NCBI RefSeq assembly: GCF_019931195.1
Contig: NZ_JAIOUO010000002.1
Span: 310,001-374,000 of the forward strand
Origin: Marinobacter sp. F4216
GTDB taxonomy: Bacteria > Pseudomonadota > Gammaproteobacteria > Pseudomonadales > Oleiphilaceae
Length of the DNA: 64,000 nucleotides
Direction: 5' to 3'
Part shown: positions 1 to 8,404 of the stretch, piece by piece
How the letters are laid out: every line of letters begins with the position of its first letter
Position numbering within the stretch: position 1 is the stretch's first letter
Made by a program: the position numbers and the translations under genes
The notes under the pieces: model-generated
Seen by the model: the letters and a program-made list of their open reading frames with translations, nothing else
The model's database searches: none
Told to the model about the DNA's origin: nothing

Positions 1-46
1 TTTCGTCGTGTGAGTGTCCTGGGTTTAAGTGTTAGGGGAGTTTCAG

Positions 47-1294
47 ATGATGTCTGCCGACCAGGCAACTGAGGGGTATTCGGCGGTATTTTTCATGGAT
101 GGAAGCCGGGTGGCGCGTCAGATGCGAGCCACCGAGTTCGGAGCTTTTCTGGATGGATATGTGGGGTTGTCCGATCTGGCAGAGACGGACGTCAAAGCCG
201 TTCTGGTTGATCTCAGCGGCGACCTCAGCATTCAGGCGCTGGTATTCTTTCGCATCTGGTTCGATGAGGAGGGCAGGGCAGACTCCAGCTGGAACGTTCC
301 CATCGAGGATTTGGCCAGGCGCGGGGCGAAAGGTCCGGATCTTGGTAATGGCTCAATACGTCTGGTGTGTCGAAGCCTGTGCCCGGATTCCCGTTTTTCC
401 GAGGAGCTCTGGGACCCGGATATGACGCCGGGCAACAATCAGTTTCAGTCCATTCGCAAGGCCGTTGACGCCAATACCCTGAAATTCCGCAAAATCGAAC
501 CGGCCGAGAGCGAAGATATTCCGGTGCTGGCGGCTGCGACTGAACCCAAGCCGGAACCCAAGGAAGACGCCAGCTCAAAAGAGCGGACTCGCCTTGCGCA
601 GCTGATCCGTGAACAGCGGCTGCGTATCAAAACGCTTCAGAGCGTCCATCGTGATTCCCTGGCCGATATACAGCGCGAGCATCGTGTTGAGCTCCAGACC
701 GTTCGCAACGAACTTACGGAACTGGAACAGAAATACGAGCGCATACGGCTGAACAACGAGCAGCTCAAGAAACGGTTGTCAGAGCGCAATGAGCAATACC
801 TTGCCCTGCAGGAACAGGTGGCTTCCGAAGGCGAAGCCCTGGAGCGTGATGATGCGAAATCCGGCGCGGAGCTGGTTCTCTTGCAAGAACAGCTTGAACG
901 CCGGCAGCGAGAGCTTGAGAGCAGGGATGAGAAAATCATTGCCCTGGAGCAGGAAAATTACGAGCTCAGGCACCGTGAACCCACCGAAGATACCTTGATG
1001 GAAGAGCTGAGGAAGCAGTCGGTGTTCTTGGTGGCTTACCATGCCGGTATTGGTCACGTCACCCTGCCATTCGATGACATCGAGGGGTATTTCGAAAACC
1101 CGGTCGCCTACGCAGCCGACCGTTGTGGCCTGAATGAGCCGGCCTACCTGGAGTGGCTGGGGCATTACGAAAATCCGGTCTGTCAGCATGGCAACGAATC
1201 CGGCGATGCCTGCGGTGAACCGATCATGAGGGTGAGCCAGCCGGGGGATTTCCGGGCCGGTGTTGATGACCGCTGCGAGCAGCATCAAGCCTGA
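47..1294 (+). CDS. Coiled-coil hypothetical protein upstream of nadK
   Basis: I do not recognise a named family. The start is set at ATG 47, because AGGGGAG at 34-40 sits six bases upstream; a GTG at 29 would overlap that ribosome site. The protein (about 415 residues) has three visible parts. The N-terminal part, about 150 residues, is compact and rich in Trp, Phe and Asp. The middle (roughly residues 175-315) is a long Glu/Arg/Gln-rich heptad-like coiled coil. The C-terminal part (about 95 residues) is again globular, with several Cys and His near the end. There is no signal peptide or membrane segment, so it is probably cytoplasmic. It runs in the same direction as nadK but is 112 bases away. 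A scaffold or DNA/envelope-associated role is possible but would be a guess. Confidence 0.8.
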   Translation: MMSADQATEGYSAVFFMDGSRVARQMRATEFGAFLDGYVGLSDLAETDVKAVLVDLSGDLSIQALVFFRIWFDEEGRADSSWNVPIEDLARRGAKGPDLGNGSIRLVCRSLCPDSRFSEELWDPDMTPGNNQFQSIRKAVDANTLKFRKIEPAESEDIPVLAAATEPKPEPKEDASSKERTRLAQLIREQRLRIKTLQSVHRDSLADIQREHRVELQTVRNELTELEQKYERIRLNNEQLKKRLSERNEQYLALQEQVASEGEALERDDAKSGAELVLLQEQLERRQRELESRDEKIIALEQENYELRHREPTEDTLMEELRKQSVFLVAYHAGIGHVTLPFDDIEGYFENPVAYAADRCGLNEPAYLEWLGHYENPVCQHGNESGDACGEPIMRVSQPGDFRAGVDDRCEQHQA

Positions 1295-1406
1295 AAAAGT
1301 GAACTTTTTTCAGAAACAGCCCGATTTTCGTTAAACTGAGTGCCAAACTCCAAGGGGGCAATGGACAATACCTGCCCTCTGGCACCCAGACACCACAGGA
1401 AGCCTC

Positions 1407-2291
1407 ATGGATCAGTTCAGGAATATCGGCGTCATCGGCCGATTGGGCAGCGTCAAGGTGGTCGAGTCGCTGCGACAGCTCAAGCAATACCTCCTAACCA
1501 ACAATTATCATGTGATTCTCGAGGAAGACACCGCCGGCATGCTGCCCGGTCATGGTCTCCAGGTAGCCAGCAAAAAACTCCTGGGCGAGATCTGTGACCT
1601 CGTTATTGTGGTGGGCGGCGATGGCAGCCTGCTGGGTGCCGCCAGAGAACTGGCCAAGTCGAAGATTCCCTTGTTGGGTGTGAACCGCGGTCGGTTGGGC
1701 TTTCTGACCGATATTTCCCCCACGGATCTGGAGGAGCGGCTTGGCCGGGTTCTGGAAGGCGATTACGTTGAAGAGTCCCGCTTTCTGCTGGATGGGAATG
1801 TCGAGCGCAACGGCCAGCCCCTGGGATTTGGCACAGCGCTGAACGATGTGGTGTTGCACCCGGGTAAATCCACCCGAATGATCGGCTTTGACCTCTTCAT
1901 TGACGGGCACTTTGTCTACAGCCAGCGGTCTGACGGTCTGATCGTTGCCACGCCAACGGGTTCAACCGCGTACTCGCTGTCAGCAGGCGGCCCGATCATG
2001 CATCCGAAGCTCGATGCGATCGTACTGGTGCCCATGTTCCCGCATACCCTCAGTAGCCGCCCGATCGTGGTGGACGGCAAGAGTGAAATCAAGCTGGTGA
2101 TCGGCGAGACCAACGAAACCTATCCACAGATTTCTTTCGATGGACAGATGAACATTGCCTGCGCGCCGGGCGACATCATCCGAATCACCAAAAAGCCTTT
2201 CAAGATTCGTCTGATTCATCCAACGGATCACAACTTCTACGCTACCTGTCGTGACAAACTGGGCTGGGCAAGCGAGATTTCGGCGGGTTGA
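1407..2291 (+). CDS. nadK: NAD kinase
   Basis: Phosphorylates NAD to NADP with ATP in the cytoplasm. The 294-residue length is standard. Family signatures are visible in order: the GGDGS nucleotide-binding loop at residues 70-74, an N-D motif (NDVVLHPG) near residue 147, and the glycine-rich GSTAYSLSAGGP segment near residue 190 that binds the dinucleotide. The start ATG follows a weak AGGAAGC-type ribosome site. The stop codon lies 2 bases before the ATG of the phosphoesterase gene, so the two are almost certainly co-transcribed. Confidence 0.97.
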   Translation: MDQFRNIGVIGRLGSVKVVESLRQLKQYLLTNNYHVILEEDTAGMLPGHGLQVASKKLLGEICDLVIVVGGDGSLLGAARELAKSKIPLLGVNRGRLGFLTDISPTDLEERLGRVLEGDYVEESRFLLDGNVERNGQPLGFGTALNDVVLHPGKSTRMIGFDLFIDGHFVYSQRSDGLIVATPTGSTAYSLSAGGPIMHPKLDAIVLVPMFPHTLSSRPIVVDGKSEIKLVIGETNETYPQISFDGQMNIACAPGDIIRITKKPFKIRLIHPTDHNFYATCRDKLGWASEISAG

Positions 2292-2293
2292 TC

Positions 2294-3307
2294 ATGGCAG
2301 TAGCTACGCAGGCCGCGAATCGCGGTTACGACATCATTGGAGATATCCACGGGTGCGCCAAAACGCTGGTCCGGCTGCTGGAGCATTTGGGCTACCGGAA
2401 GGTAAATGGGGTGTACCAGCACGATCGCCGTCAGGCCGTCTTTATCGGCGATATCATCGACCGGGGGCCACGAATCCGAGAGGCCCTGCATCTGGTCCGG
2501 GATATGGTGGAGCATGGTTCCGCGCGTATTGTCATGGGCAACCATGAGTACAACGCCCTTGGCTACTGTACCCGAGCCCGGCCCGGCAGTGGCAGGAAAT
2601 GGCTTCGGGAGCACAACGCCCGCCACGATCGACTGATTCGGGAAACCCTCGAGCAGTTCGACGCCTACCCCCATGAGTGGAATGAGTTCCTCGAGTGGTT
2701 CTACACCATTCCGCTGTTCATAGAGGAAGACGGGTTCCGGGTGGTTCATGCCTGCTGGGATGGCGAACTGATCGAGAAGTTCAAGCAAAGCCAGGGTGGT
2801 GCCTGCATCGATGAGGATTTCCTGCACGCTTCGTCGGCACTGGAATCGTTTGCTGGCCAGGTGATGGATACCCTGCTACGCGGGACGGATCTGCGCTTGC
2901 CCGAGGGGATGTCCATTACCGGGCGGGACGGTTACGTGCGCGAGTTTTTCCGCACCAAGTTCTGGGCCGATGATCCCCAGACCTATGCCGACGTTGTATT
3001 TCAACCAGATCCACTGCCCAAAGAGGTGGCCAGTCGTCCGCTTCAGGCTCATGAAAGGAAGCAGTTGATCAGTTACCCGTTGGACGCCCCACCGGTGTTT
3101 GTTGGCCATTACTGGATGGAGGGGGCACCTGCGCCCCTGAAACACAACGTGGCGTGCATTGATTTCAGCGCGGTGAAATACGGCAAGCTGGTGGCCTACC
3201 GTATGGACGGTGAAAAGGTGTTATCGCCGGACAAGTTTGTCTGGGTGGATGTGGATCGCCCGGAAGCATCCAGCTATCCGGGCCTGGAGGACAGCCTTGC
3301 CCGTTAA
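2294..3307 (+). CDS. Calcineurin-like metallophosphoesterase
   Basis: A PPP-type phosphoesterase of about 337 residues, expected to bind two metal ions. The signature motifs appear in order: GDIHG near residues 15-20, GDIIDRGP near residue 56, and GNHEYNAL near residue 83. Further histidines lie in VVHACWDG (near 155) and FVGHYW (near 270), as expected for the remaining metal ligands. This matches the bacterial Ser/Thr-phosphatase or ApaH-like branch; the substrate (protein, dinucleotide polyphosphate or another) cannot be told from sequence. ATG 2294 is preferred over the TTG at 2288, which lies inside the nadK stop region. It sits immediately behind nadK. Confidence 0.9.
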   Translation: MAVATQAANRGYDIIGDIHGCAKTLVRLLEHLGYRKVNGVYQHDRRQAVFIGDIIDRGPRIREALHLVRDMVEHGSARIVMGNHEYNALGYCTRARPGSGRKWLREHNARHDRLIRETLEQFDAYPHEWNEFLEWFYTIPLFIEEDGFRVVHACWDGELIEKFKQSQGGACIDEDFLHASSALESFAGQVMDTLLRGTDLRLPEGMSITGRDGYVREFFRTKFWADDPQTYADVVFQPDPLPKEVASRPLQAHERKQLISYPLDAPPVFVGHYWMEGAPAPLKHNVACIDFSAVKYGKLVAYRMDGEKVLSPDKFVWVDVDRPEASSYPGLEDSLAR

Positions 3308-3321
3308 ATGGATCAAGTTGA

Positions 3322-4197
3322 ATGTCTTCAGCAGCGAGGATGCCTGTGTACCGCGTTAAACAACTGGAAGCCTCCGAAGATCTCGCGGGATTCAGTCGCT
3401 GGCTGACCGGGCAGGGCGTGGGGCACCGAATCACGGAAGAGGGCGGTTATCAGGTCCTGTGGCTGGAAAATCCCGAACACACCGAGCCCGTGCTGGCGGC
3501 GTTGGACCGGTTTCTGAGCGAACCCGAGCTGCGCGAGGCGGTGAATCGCATGGATCGTTCGCCGGTGTATGTTGCCGGGCGCTGGCAGCCCTCGCCCAAG
3601 CATGCCCCACTGGTGCTGGGTATCGTGGTGTTGGCAGTGATCATGGTTTGGCTGACCTCCATGGGGCGCAACGAGCTGTCCCTCGCCATGATGGTGGTGG
3701 ATCCCCGCGCGTTTGACTGGATGACCATGACCGACAGGCTGCATGCCCTGGGCGAAACACTCGCCCAGGGGCAGATCTGGCGTCTGGTTACACCGGATTT
3801 CCTGCACTTCAGTTGGACCCATATCATCTTTAACGGGGTGATGATGTGGTTTCTCGGCAGCCAGGTTGAGTGGTTTGATGGTCGAGGACGGCTGATTGCT
3901 GTCTTTCTTGCTACCAGTATTTTCTCGAATGGACTTCAGTATTTGGTTTCCGGACCCTTGTTTGGAGGATTGTCCGGCGCGGTCTACGGTATTCTGGGCT
4001 ATTGCTGGTTGAGCCAGCGCAAGGCGCCCCGGTTCCACTTTCCTCCTGCACTGGTTACGTTTGCGGTGGTCTGGATGTTGATCGGCTTCACGCCGCTGAC
4101 TGAAATGGTTGGTCTGGGGCGTATGGCCAATGAAGCGCACCTGGGGGGATTTGTTGCCGGGGTGGTCGCCGCTCTGGTCCTGCCCGTAAAACGATAA
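3322..4197 (+). CDS. Rhomboid intramembrane serine protease (GlpG-like)
   Basis: A 291-residue rhomboid protease of the inner membrane. An N-terminal cytoplasmic domain of about 90 residues precedes a helical membrane domain, the GlpG arrangement. The region around residues 153-183 contains WRLVTPDFLHFSWTH and then a phenylalanine-asparagine loop, closely like GlpG loop 1 and helix 2. The catalytic serine is in GLSGAVYG (Ser218), and the catalytic histidine is His273 in ANEAHLGG. Both catalytic residues are present, so it should be active; substrates are unknown. ATG 3340 is an alternative start with no better ribosome site. It lies 14 bases after the phosphoesterase gene and is probably its operon partner. 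Confidence 0.93.
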   Translation: MSSAARMPVYRVKQLEASEDLAGFSRWLTGQGVGHRITEEGGYQVLWLENPEHTEPVLAALDRFLSEPELREAVNRMDRSPVYVAGRWQPSPKHAPLVLGIVVLAVIMVWLTSMGRNELSLAMMVVDPRAFDWMTMTDRLHALGETLAQGQIWRLVTPDFLHFSWTHIIFNGVMMWFLGSQVEWFDGRGRLIAVFLATSIFSNGLQYLVSGPLFGGLSGAVYGILGYCWLSQRKAPRFHFPPALVTFAVVWMLIGFTPLTEMVGLGRMANEAHLGGFVAGVVAALVLPVKR

Positions 4198-4202
4198 AGG
4201 CG

Positions 4203-4228
4203 AAAAAAAGGCCCCGCCGAAGTGGGGC
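4203..4228 (-). terminator. Rho-independent terminator reading leftwards
   Basis: Read on the minus strand, this is a GCCCC/GGGGC stem closed by C-G and a UUCG tetraloop, followed at once by seven T residues. On the plus strand the stem exists but no T-run follows, so it is a poor terminator for the rhomboid gene. A second small hairpin (AGAAGC/GCTTCT, 4233-4249) lies just downstream. Confidence 0.6.
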
Positions 4229-4261
4229 GTAAAAGAAGCTTGTGGCTTCTGATGAGAGAGA

Positions 4262-4288
4262 CCAAATGATACGACCGGTGTCATTTGG
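4262..4288. repeat. Inverted repeat CCAAATGA-11-TCATTTGG
   Basis: A perfect 8-base inverted repeat with an 11-base spacer, four bases left of the Fur-box-like sequence. It could be an operator for another regulator or a transcript hairpin. The sequence does not decide which. Confidence 0.5.
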
Positions 4289-4291
4289 TGA

Positions 4292-4310
4292 ATAAATGAT
4301 AATCATTATC
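4292..4310. promoter_or_regulatory. Fur-box-like operator
   Basis: The 19 bases match the classical Fur consensus (GATAATGATAATCATTATC) at 16 positions, including the whole right part TGATAATCATTATC. The site is about 50 bases before the yeaC-like start. Iron repression of the yeaC-like/DUF2797 pair is an inference. Confidence 0.6.
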
Positions 4311-4360
4311 GTTTGCGTTTGTCAAACGGTTTACGATGGTTTTACCACTGGGGGAGTCGA

Positions 4361-4669
4361 ATGACCTACGATGAGCTGATTGAGCGGCTGGATCCCAATG
4401 TTTACCGGAGTTTGCGCCAGTCCGTAGAGCTCGGAAAGTGGCCGGACGGTCGCCCGCTTACCCGGGAGCAGCGGGAAATCAGCCTGCAGGCGATCATTCA
4501 TTACGAAGACCTTCATGGCGTTCCCGTCGAGGAGCGCACTGGCTATATCGACCGGGGCAGTAAAGCCGGCACCGCCTGCGATCCGACGGTTGGCATGATG
4601 GGCGGGCAAAAGGCCGAGGGCGAAACGCCCAAGGTGGATTCAGATCAGTTCTTTGAGGTCAAATCTTGA
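4361..4669 (+). CDS. YeaC-like DUF1315 protein
   Basis: A 102-residue protein resembling E. coli YeaC (DUF1315), a conserved family without a known function. The start is ATG 4361, preceded by GGGGAG at 4351-4356. The core matches the family pattern: MTYDELIERLDP at the start, then LGKWPDGRPLT and an EDLHGV segment. The last 35 residues are low-complexity and polar. It has no signal peptide. It overlaps the next gene through TTGA at 4666-4669, so the two are translationally coupled. A Fur-box-like site lies just upstream. Confidence 0.85.
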   Translation: MTYDELIERLDPNVYRSLRQSVELGKWPDGRPLTREQREISLQAIIHYEDLHGVPVEERTGYIDRGSKAGTACDPTVGMMGGQKAEGETPKVDSDQFFEVKS

Positions 4670-5505
4670 GCAACTCCATTGATCTGACCGGCCGGCTGAG
4701 AAAAATGCCCGTCGAAGCCGCGGAGCCGGTTGCCTACCAGTTGGCCATTGGCGATGATCGCGTTCCCCTGAATGAGCTGGTGGGAAAGCGCATCCGATTT
4801 GATTTCGAGGGCGTAATCCGCTGCATCCACTGCGATCGCACCACCAAGAAAAGTTTCAACCAGGGCTACTGTTACCCCTGCTTTCGGAAGCTGGCCGCCT
4901 GTGACAGCTGCATCATGAGCCCCGAGAAATGCCATTTCCATCTGGGCACCTGCCGCGAGCCGGAGTGGGGTGAAACCCACTGCATGGTGGAACACGTGGT
5001 TTATCTGGCGAATTCCTCCGGTTTGAAGGTGGGTATTACCCGCGGTTCTCAGGTTCCGACGCGCTGGATTGACCAGGGCGCGGTAGACGCCATTCCCATG
5101 CTGCGAGTGTCCAGCCGTTATCTCGCCGGACTGGCGGAGGTCGCTTGCAAGAGCCATGTGGCTGACCGTACTAACTGGCGGGCCATGCTCAAGGGGGATG
5201 TGCCGGAACTGGATCTCCACGCAGAGCGCAGCCGGATGCTGTCGCTGATTGCCGGCGATCTTGAATCCCTGAGAGCCACCCACGGTGAGGATTCCATTCG
5301 GGAAGTGGATGAGCAGGGCCTTGGCTTGAGTTATCCGGTCGAGGTGTGGCCGTCCAAGGTGAAGACCCATAACCTGGACAAGAACCCCGAGGTCGAAGGT
5401 GTCCTGGAAGGCGTCAAGGGTCAGTACCTGATTCTCGATACCGGCGTGATCAATATCCGCAAGTTCACCGGCTACGAAGTCCGTTTCAGAGTCATGGATA
5501 ACTGA
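4666..5505 (+). CDS. DUF2797 family zinc-finger-like protein
   Basis: A 279-residue protein starting at TTG 4666, with a GAGGT ribosome site and overlapping the previous stop codon. The N-terminal third contains a dense set of cysteines (CIHC, CYPC, CDSC, then further Cys and His up to about residue 105) that probably bind zinc. After this comes a VYLANSSGLKVGITR segment resembling the core of GIY-YIG-type domains. The match to DUF2797 is from memory of the family; the biochemical role is unknown. It is the second gene of the unit behind the Fur-box-like site. Confidence 0.8.
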   Translation: MSNSIDLTGRLRKMPVEAAEPVAYQLAIGDDRVPLNELVGKRIRFDFEGVIRCIHCDRTTKKSFNQGYCYPCFRKLAACDSCIMSPEKCHFHLGTCREPEWGETHCMVEHVVYLANSSGLKVGITRGSQVPTRWIDQGAVDAIPMLRVSSRYLAGLAEVACKSHVADRTNWRAMLKGDVPELDLHAERSRMLSLIAGDLESLRATHGEDSIREVDEQGLGLSYPVEVWPSKVKTHNLDKNPEVEGVLEGVKGQYLILDTGVINIRKFTGYEVRFRVMDN

Positions 5506-5537
5506 GCACCCGTTATCCTGAGTGATTGAATTACCAA

Positions 5538-5568
5538 ACTGCCGCAGCTGAATACTCGCTGCGGCAGT
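5538..5568 (+). promoter_or_regulatory. Strong hairpin in the pepN leader
   Basis: ACTGCCGCAG and CTGCGGCAGT form a perfect 10-base-pair stem with an 11-base loop. It ends only 7 bases before the GGAGA ribosome site of pepN (5576-5580). No T-run follows, so it is not a standard terminator; it may be a 5' mRNA structure affecting stability or translation, or mark the end of the upstream transcript. Confidence 0.55.
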
Positions 5569-5585
5569 GCGATTTGGAGAACGTT

Positions 5586-8228
5586 ATGCGCACCAACCAG
5601 CCGCAGACCATTTACCTGAGTGAATACCGCGTTCCGGCCTATCTGGTCGATACCGTCGATCTTCGGTTTGAACTGTTTGAGGACGGGGCCCGTGTTCACA
5701 GCACGCTGGCGATCCGTCGTAACCCGGAATCTGAGGAAGGGGCGGTGCCTCTGGAGCTCGACGGCGACAGCCTGGTGCTGGAGTCTGTTGCTCTGAACGG
5801 CCAGGCTCTGGCCGCAGGCGAGTTTGAGGACCGTGGTGACAAGCTGATCGTGGCTTCGGTGCCCGAGAAGTTCGAGTTATCCGTGGTCACCTGGATTGAA
5901 CCCCAGAACAACACGCGCCTGGAAGGTCTGTACAAATCGTCCGGGATGTTCTGTACCCAGTGTGAGGCTGAGGGCTTCCGCTGCATCACCTTCTTCCCGG
6001 ATCGTCCGGATGTCATGGCCCGTTACAAAACCCGTGTCGAGGCCGACAAGAGCGCTTATCCGGTGCTGCTATCCAATGGTAACCCGATCGAATCCGGTGA
6101 CCTTGACGATGGCCGCCATTTCGTGACCTGGGAAGATCCTTTCCCCAAACCCTGCTATCTGTTTGCACTGGTCGCCGGTGACCTGGTCGAAAAGCGGGAT
6201 ACCTTCACCACCTGTTCCGGTCGCGACATCGATCTGCGGATGTATGTGGAGCCCCGTAACGCGGAGAAGTGCGACCACGCCATGGACTCCCTCAAGCGCT
6301 CTATGCGCTGGGATGAGGATGTCTATGGCCGCGAGTACGATCTGGATATCTTCATGATCGTGGCGGTGGATGACTTCAACATGGGGGCCATGGAAAACAA
6401 GGGGTTGAACATCTTCAACTCCTCCTGTGTGCTGGCCAGCAAGGAAACCGCCACCGATGCCGCTTTCCAGCGCATCGAGGCGATCGTGGCGCACGAGTAT
6501 TTCCATAACTGGTCCGGCAATCGCGTGACCTGCCGTGACTGGTTCCAGCTCAGCCTGAAGGAAGGTTTTACCGTACTGCGCGATTCCCAGTTTTCGGCCG
6601 ATATGGGCTCGGACACGGTCAAGCGCATTGAGGATGCGACCCTGATGCGAACGGCTCAGTTTGCCGAGGACGCAGGCCCCATGTCGCACCCCATCCGGCC
6701 ATCTTCGTACATCGAAATTTCCAATTTCTACACCCTGACCATCTACGAGAAGGGGGCGGAAGTGGTGCGGATGATCCGGACCCTGCTGGGGCCGGAACTG
6801 TTCCGCAAGGGCAGTGACCTCTACTTTGAGCGCCATGACGGCCAGGCGGTTACCACCGATGATTTCGTCAAGGCTATGGAAGACGCCTCCGGTCGTGACC
6901 TGTCCCAGTTCCGTTTGTGGTACGAGCAGGCCGGTACGCCGGTGCTGGAGGTAGCCGACCAGTTCGACCAGGGGCAGGGCGTGTATCGCCTGACCATTCG
7001 CCAGAGCATCCCGGATACCCCGGGGCAGGCCGACAAGAAGCCCCAGCACGTCCCGTTCGCACTGGGGCTGCTGGACGAGCATGGCAAGGCACTGCCGTTG
7101 CGCCTGTCAGTTGACGAGCAGGACGCACCAACTGAGCGTGTGCTCGAATTGACCGACGCCGAGCACGTATTCGAATTTCACGGCATGACTGAAAAACCGG
7201 TGCCGTCCCTGCTGCGTCACTTCTCTGCGCCGGTGCGCGTCCATTACCCGTGGACCCGGGAGCAGTTGCTGTTCCTGATGAGTCACGACCCGGATGGCTT
7301 CAATCGCTGGGACGCCGGTCAGCGGCTGGCGGTGGATATTATTCAATCGCTGGTGGGCCAGCCCAAGGATACGCCGGTGGATCCTCGTCTGGTGACGGCT
7401 TACCGCCATCTGATTTCCGACTCTTCCCTGGATCAGGCGCTGGTCGACAAGATGCTGCAGTTGCCTTCCGAGGCTTATCTGGTGGAGCTGGCCAGCGACG
7501 CCGATGTGCCGGCGATCCATGCCGCCCGGGAGCGGGTGCTCAAACACCTGGCGATTGCGCTGCGTGATGACCTGGTGGCTTGTTATCGTCGCAACGCCGG
7601 TGATGGAGACTACGCGGTCACACCCGAGCAGGTTGCGCGCCGGAGTCTTCGGAACACCGCGCTCGCCTGGCTGTTGTTGATCAATGATGAGGAAGGTCGG
7701 GAGCTGGCCCTGCGACAGTTCCGTGAGGCGGACAACATGACCGACCGTATGGGAGCGCTCCGGGCCCTGGTGAATTCAGAGTATGAGGCGGATCGCGATC
7801 AGGTTCTCGGCGACTTCTACCAGCGTTTCCAGGCGGATCCCCAGGTCGTGGAGCAGTGGTTCTCGGTGCAGGCTGCCAGTTCGGTCGCCGGTCGATTGGA
7901 CAAGATCCACGCCTTGCTGGCCCATGACGCGTTCGACTGGCGCAACCCCAACAAGGTGCGTTCTGTGGTCGGCGCCTTTGCCGGGCAGAACCTTTCCGGT
8001 TTCCATGCAGAAGATGGTTCCGGCTACGAGTTCCTTGCCGATCAGGTATGCCGTCTGGATGACATCAATCCGCAGATCGCCGCGAGGCTGGTGACGCCCC
8101 TGGCGCGCTGGAAGAAGTTTGCACCGGCTTATCGCAGCAAAATGAAGGCTGCGCTGGAGAAGGTGCGCGACAAGTCAGGCTTGTCCAAAGATGTTTATGA
8201 AGTCGTCCACAAGAGTCTGGTCGATTGA
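5586..8228 (+). CDS. pepN: Aminopeptidase N (M1 family)
   Basis: A cytosolic zinc aminopeptidase that removes N-terminal residues from peptides. It has 880 residues, close to E. coli PepN. The exopeptidase motif GAMEN is at residues 267-271, and the zinc site HEYFH at 303-307 with the third ligand Glu326. The N-terminal beta domain, the catalytic domain, and the long helical C-terminal domain are all present. ATG 5586 follows GGAGA at the right distance; an upstream in-frame TTG at 5526 would put the leader hairpin inside the coding region and is rejected. The gene stands alone between two hairpin-bearing gaps. Confidence 0.97.
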   Translation: MRTNQPQTIYLSEYRVPAYLVDTVDLRFELFEDGARVHSTLAIRRNPESEEGAVPLELDGDSLVLESVALNGQALAAGEFEDRGDKLIVASVPEKFELSVVTWIEPQNNTRLEGLYKSSGMFCTQCEAEGFRCITFFPDRPDVMARYKTRVEADKSAYPVLLSNGNPIESGDLDDGRHFVTWEDPFPKPCYLFALVAGDLVEKRDTFTTCSGRDIDLRMYVEPRNAEKCDHAMDSLKRSMRWDEDVYGREYDLDIFMIVAVDDFNMGAMENKGLNIFNSSCVLASKETATDAAFQRIEAIVAHEYFHNWSGNRVTCRDWFQLSLKEGFTVLRDSQFSADMGSDTVKRIEDATLMRTAQFAEDAGPMSHPIRPSSYIEISNFYTLTIYEKGAEVVRMIRTLLGPELFRKGSDLYFERHDGQAVTTDDFVKAMEDASGRDLSQFRLWYEQAGTPVLEVADQFDQGQGVYRLTIRQSIPDTPGQADKKPQHVPFALGLLDEHGKALPLRLSVDEQDAPTERVLELTDAEHVFEFHGMTEKPVPSLLRHFSAPVRVHYPWTREQLLFLMSHDPDGFNRWDAGQRLAVDIIQSLVGQPKDTPVDPRLVTAYRHLISDSSLDQALVDKMLQLPSEAYLVELASDADVPAIHAARERVLKHLAIALRDDLVACYRRNAGDGDYAVTPEQVARRSLRNTALAWLLLINDEEGRELALRQFREADNMTDRMGALRALVNSEYEADRDQVLGDFYQRFQADPQVVEQWFSVQAASSVAGRLDKIHALLAHDAFDWRNPNKVRSVVGAFAGQNLSGFHAEDGSGYEFLADQVCRLDDINPQIAARLVTPLARWKKFAPAYRSKMKAALEKVRDKSGLSKDVYEVVHKSLVD

Positions 8229-8243
8229 TGTAAGTCCCTGAGT

Positions 8244-8280
8244 ATTCGGCTGTCTTTGTAATCTTGCGTGACAGCCGGAT
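8244..8280. repeat. Inverted repeat downstream of pepN
   Basis: CGGCTGTC and GACAGCCG form a perfect 8-base stem. It extends to 11 pairs, including one G-T pair, around a 15-base loop. No T-run follows. It may protect the pepN mRNA 3' end or be an operator for the DUF1329 gene 125 bases downstream. Confidence 0.45.
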
Positions 8281-8404
8281 ACAAAATCGCACTTTCGGTC
8301 GATGGACATGACAGTGCGAGACGTTAATCTGTCTGCAAGTCTGTGCTCCCATCAGGCAACAATAAAGAGCCCATCAGAGGCTTCCAGACGGATTAAGGTT
8401 GGAT

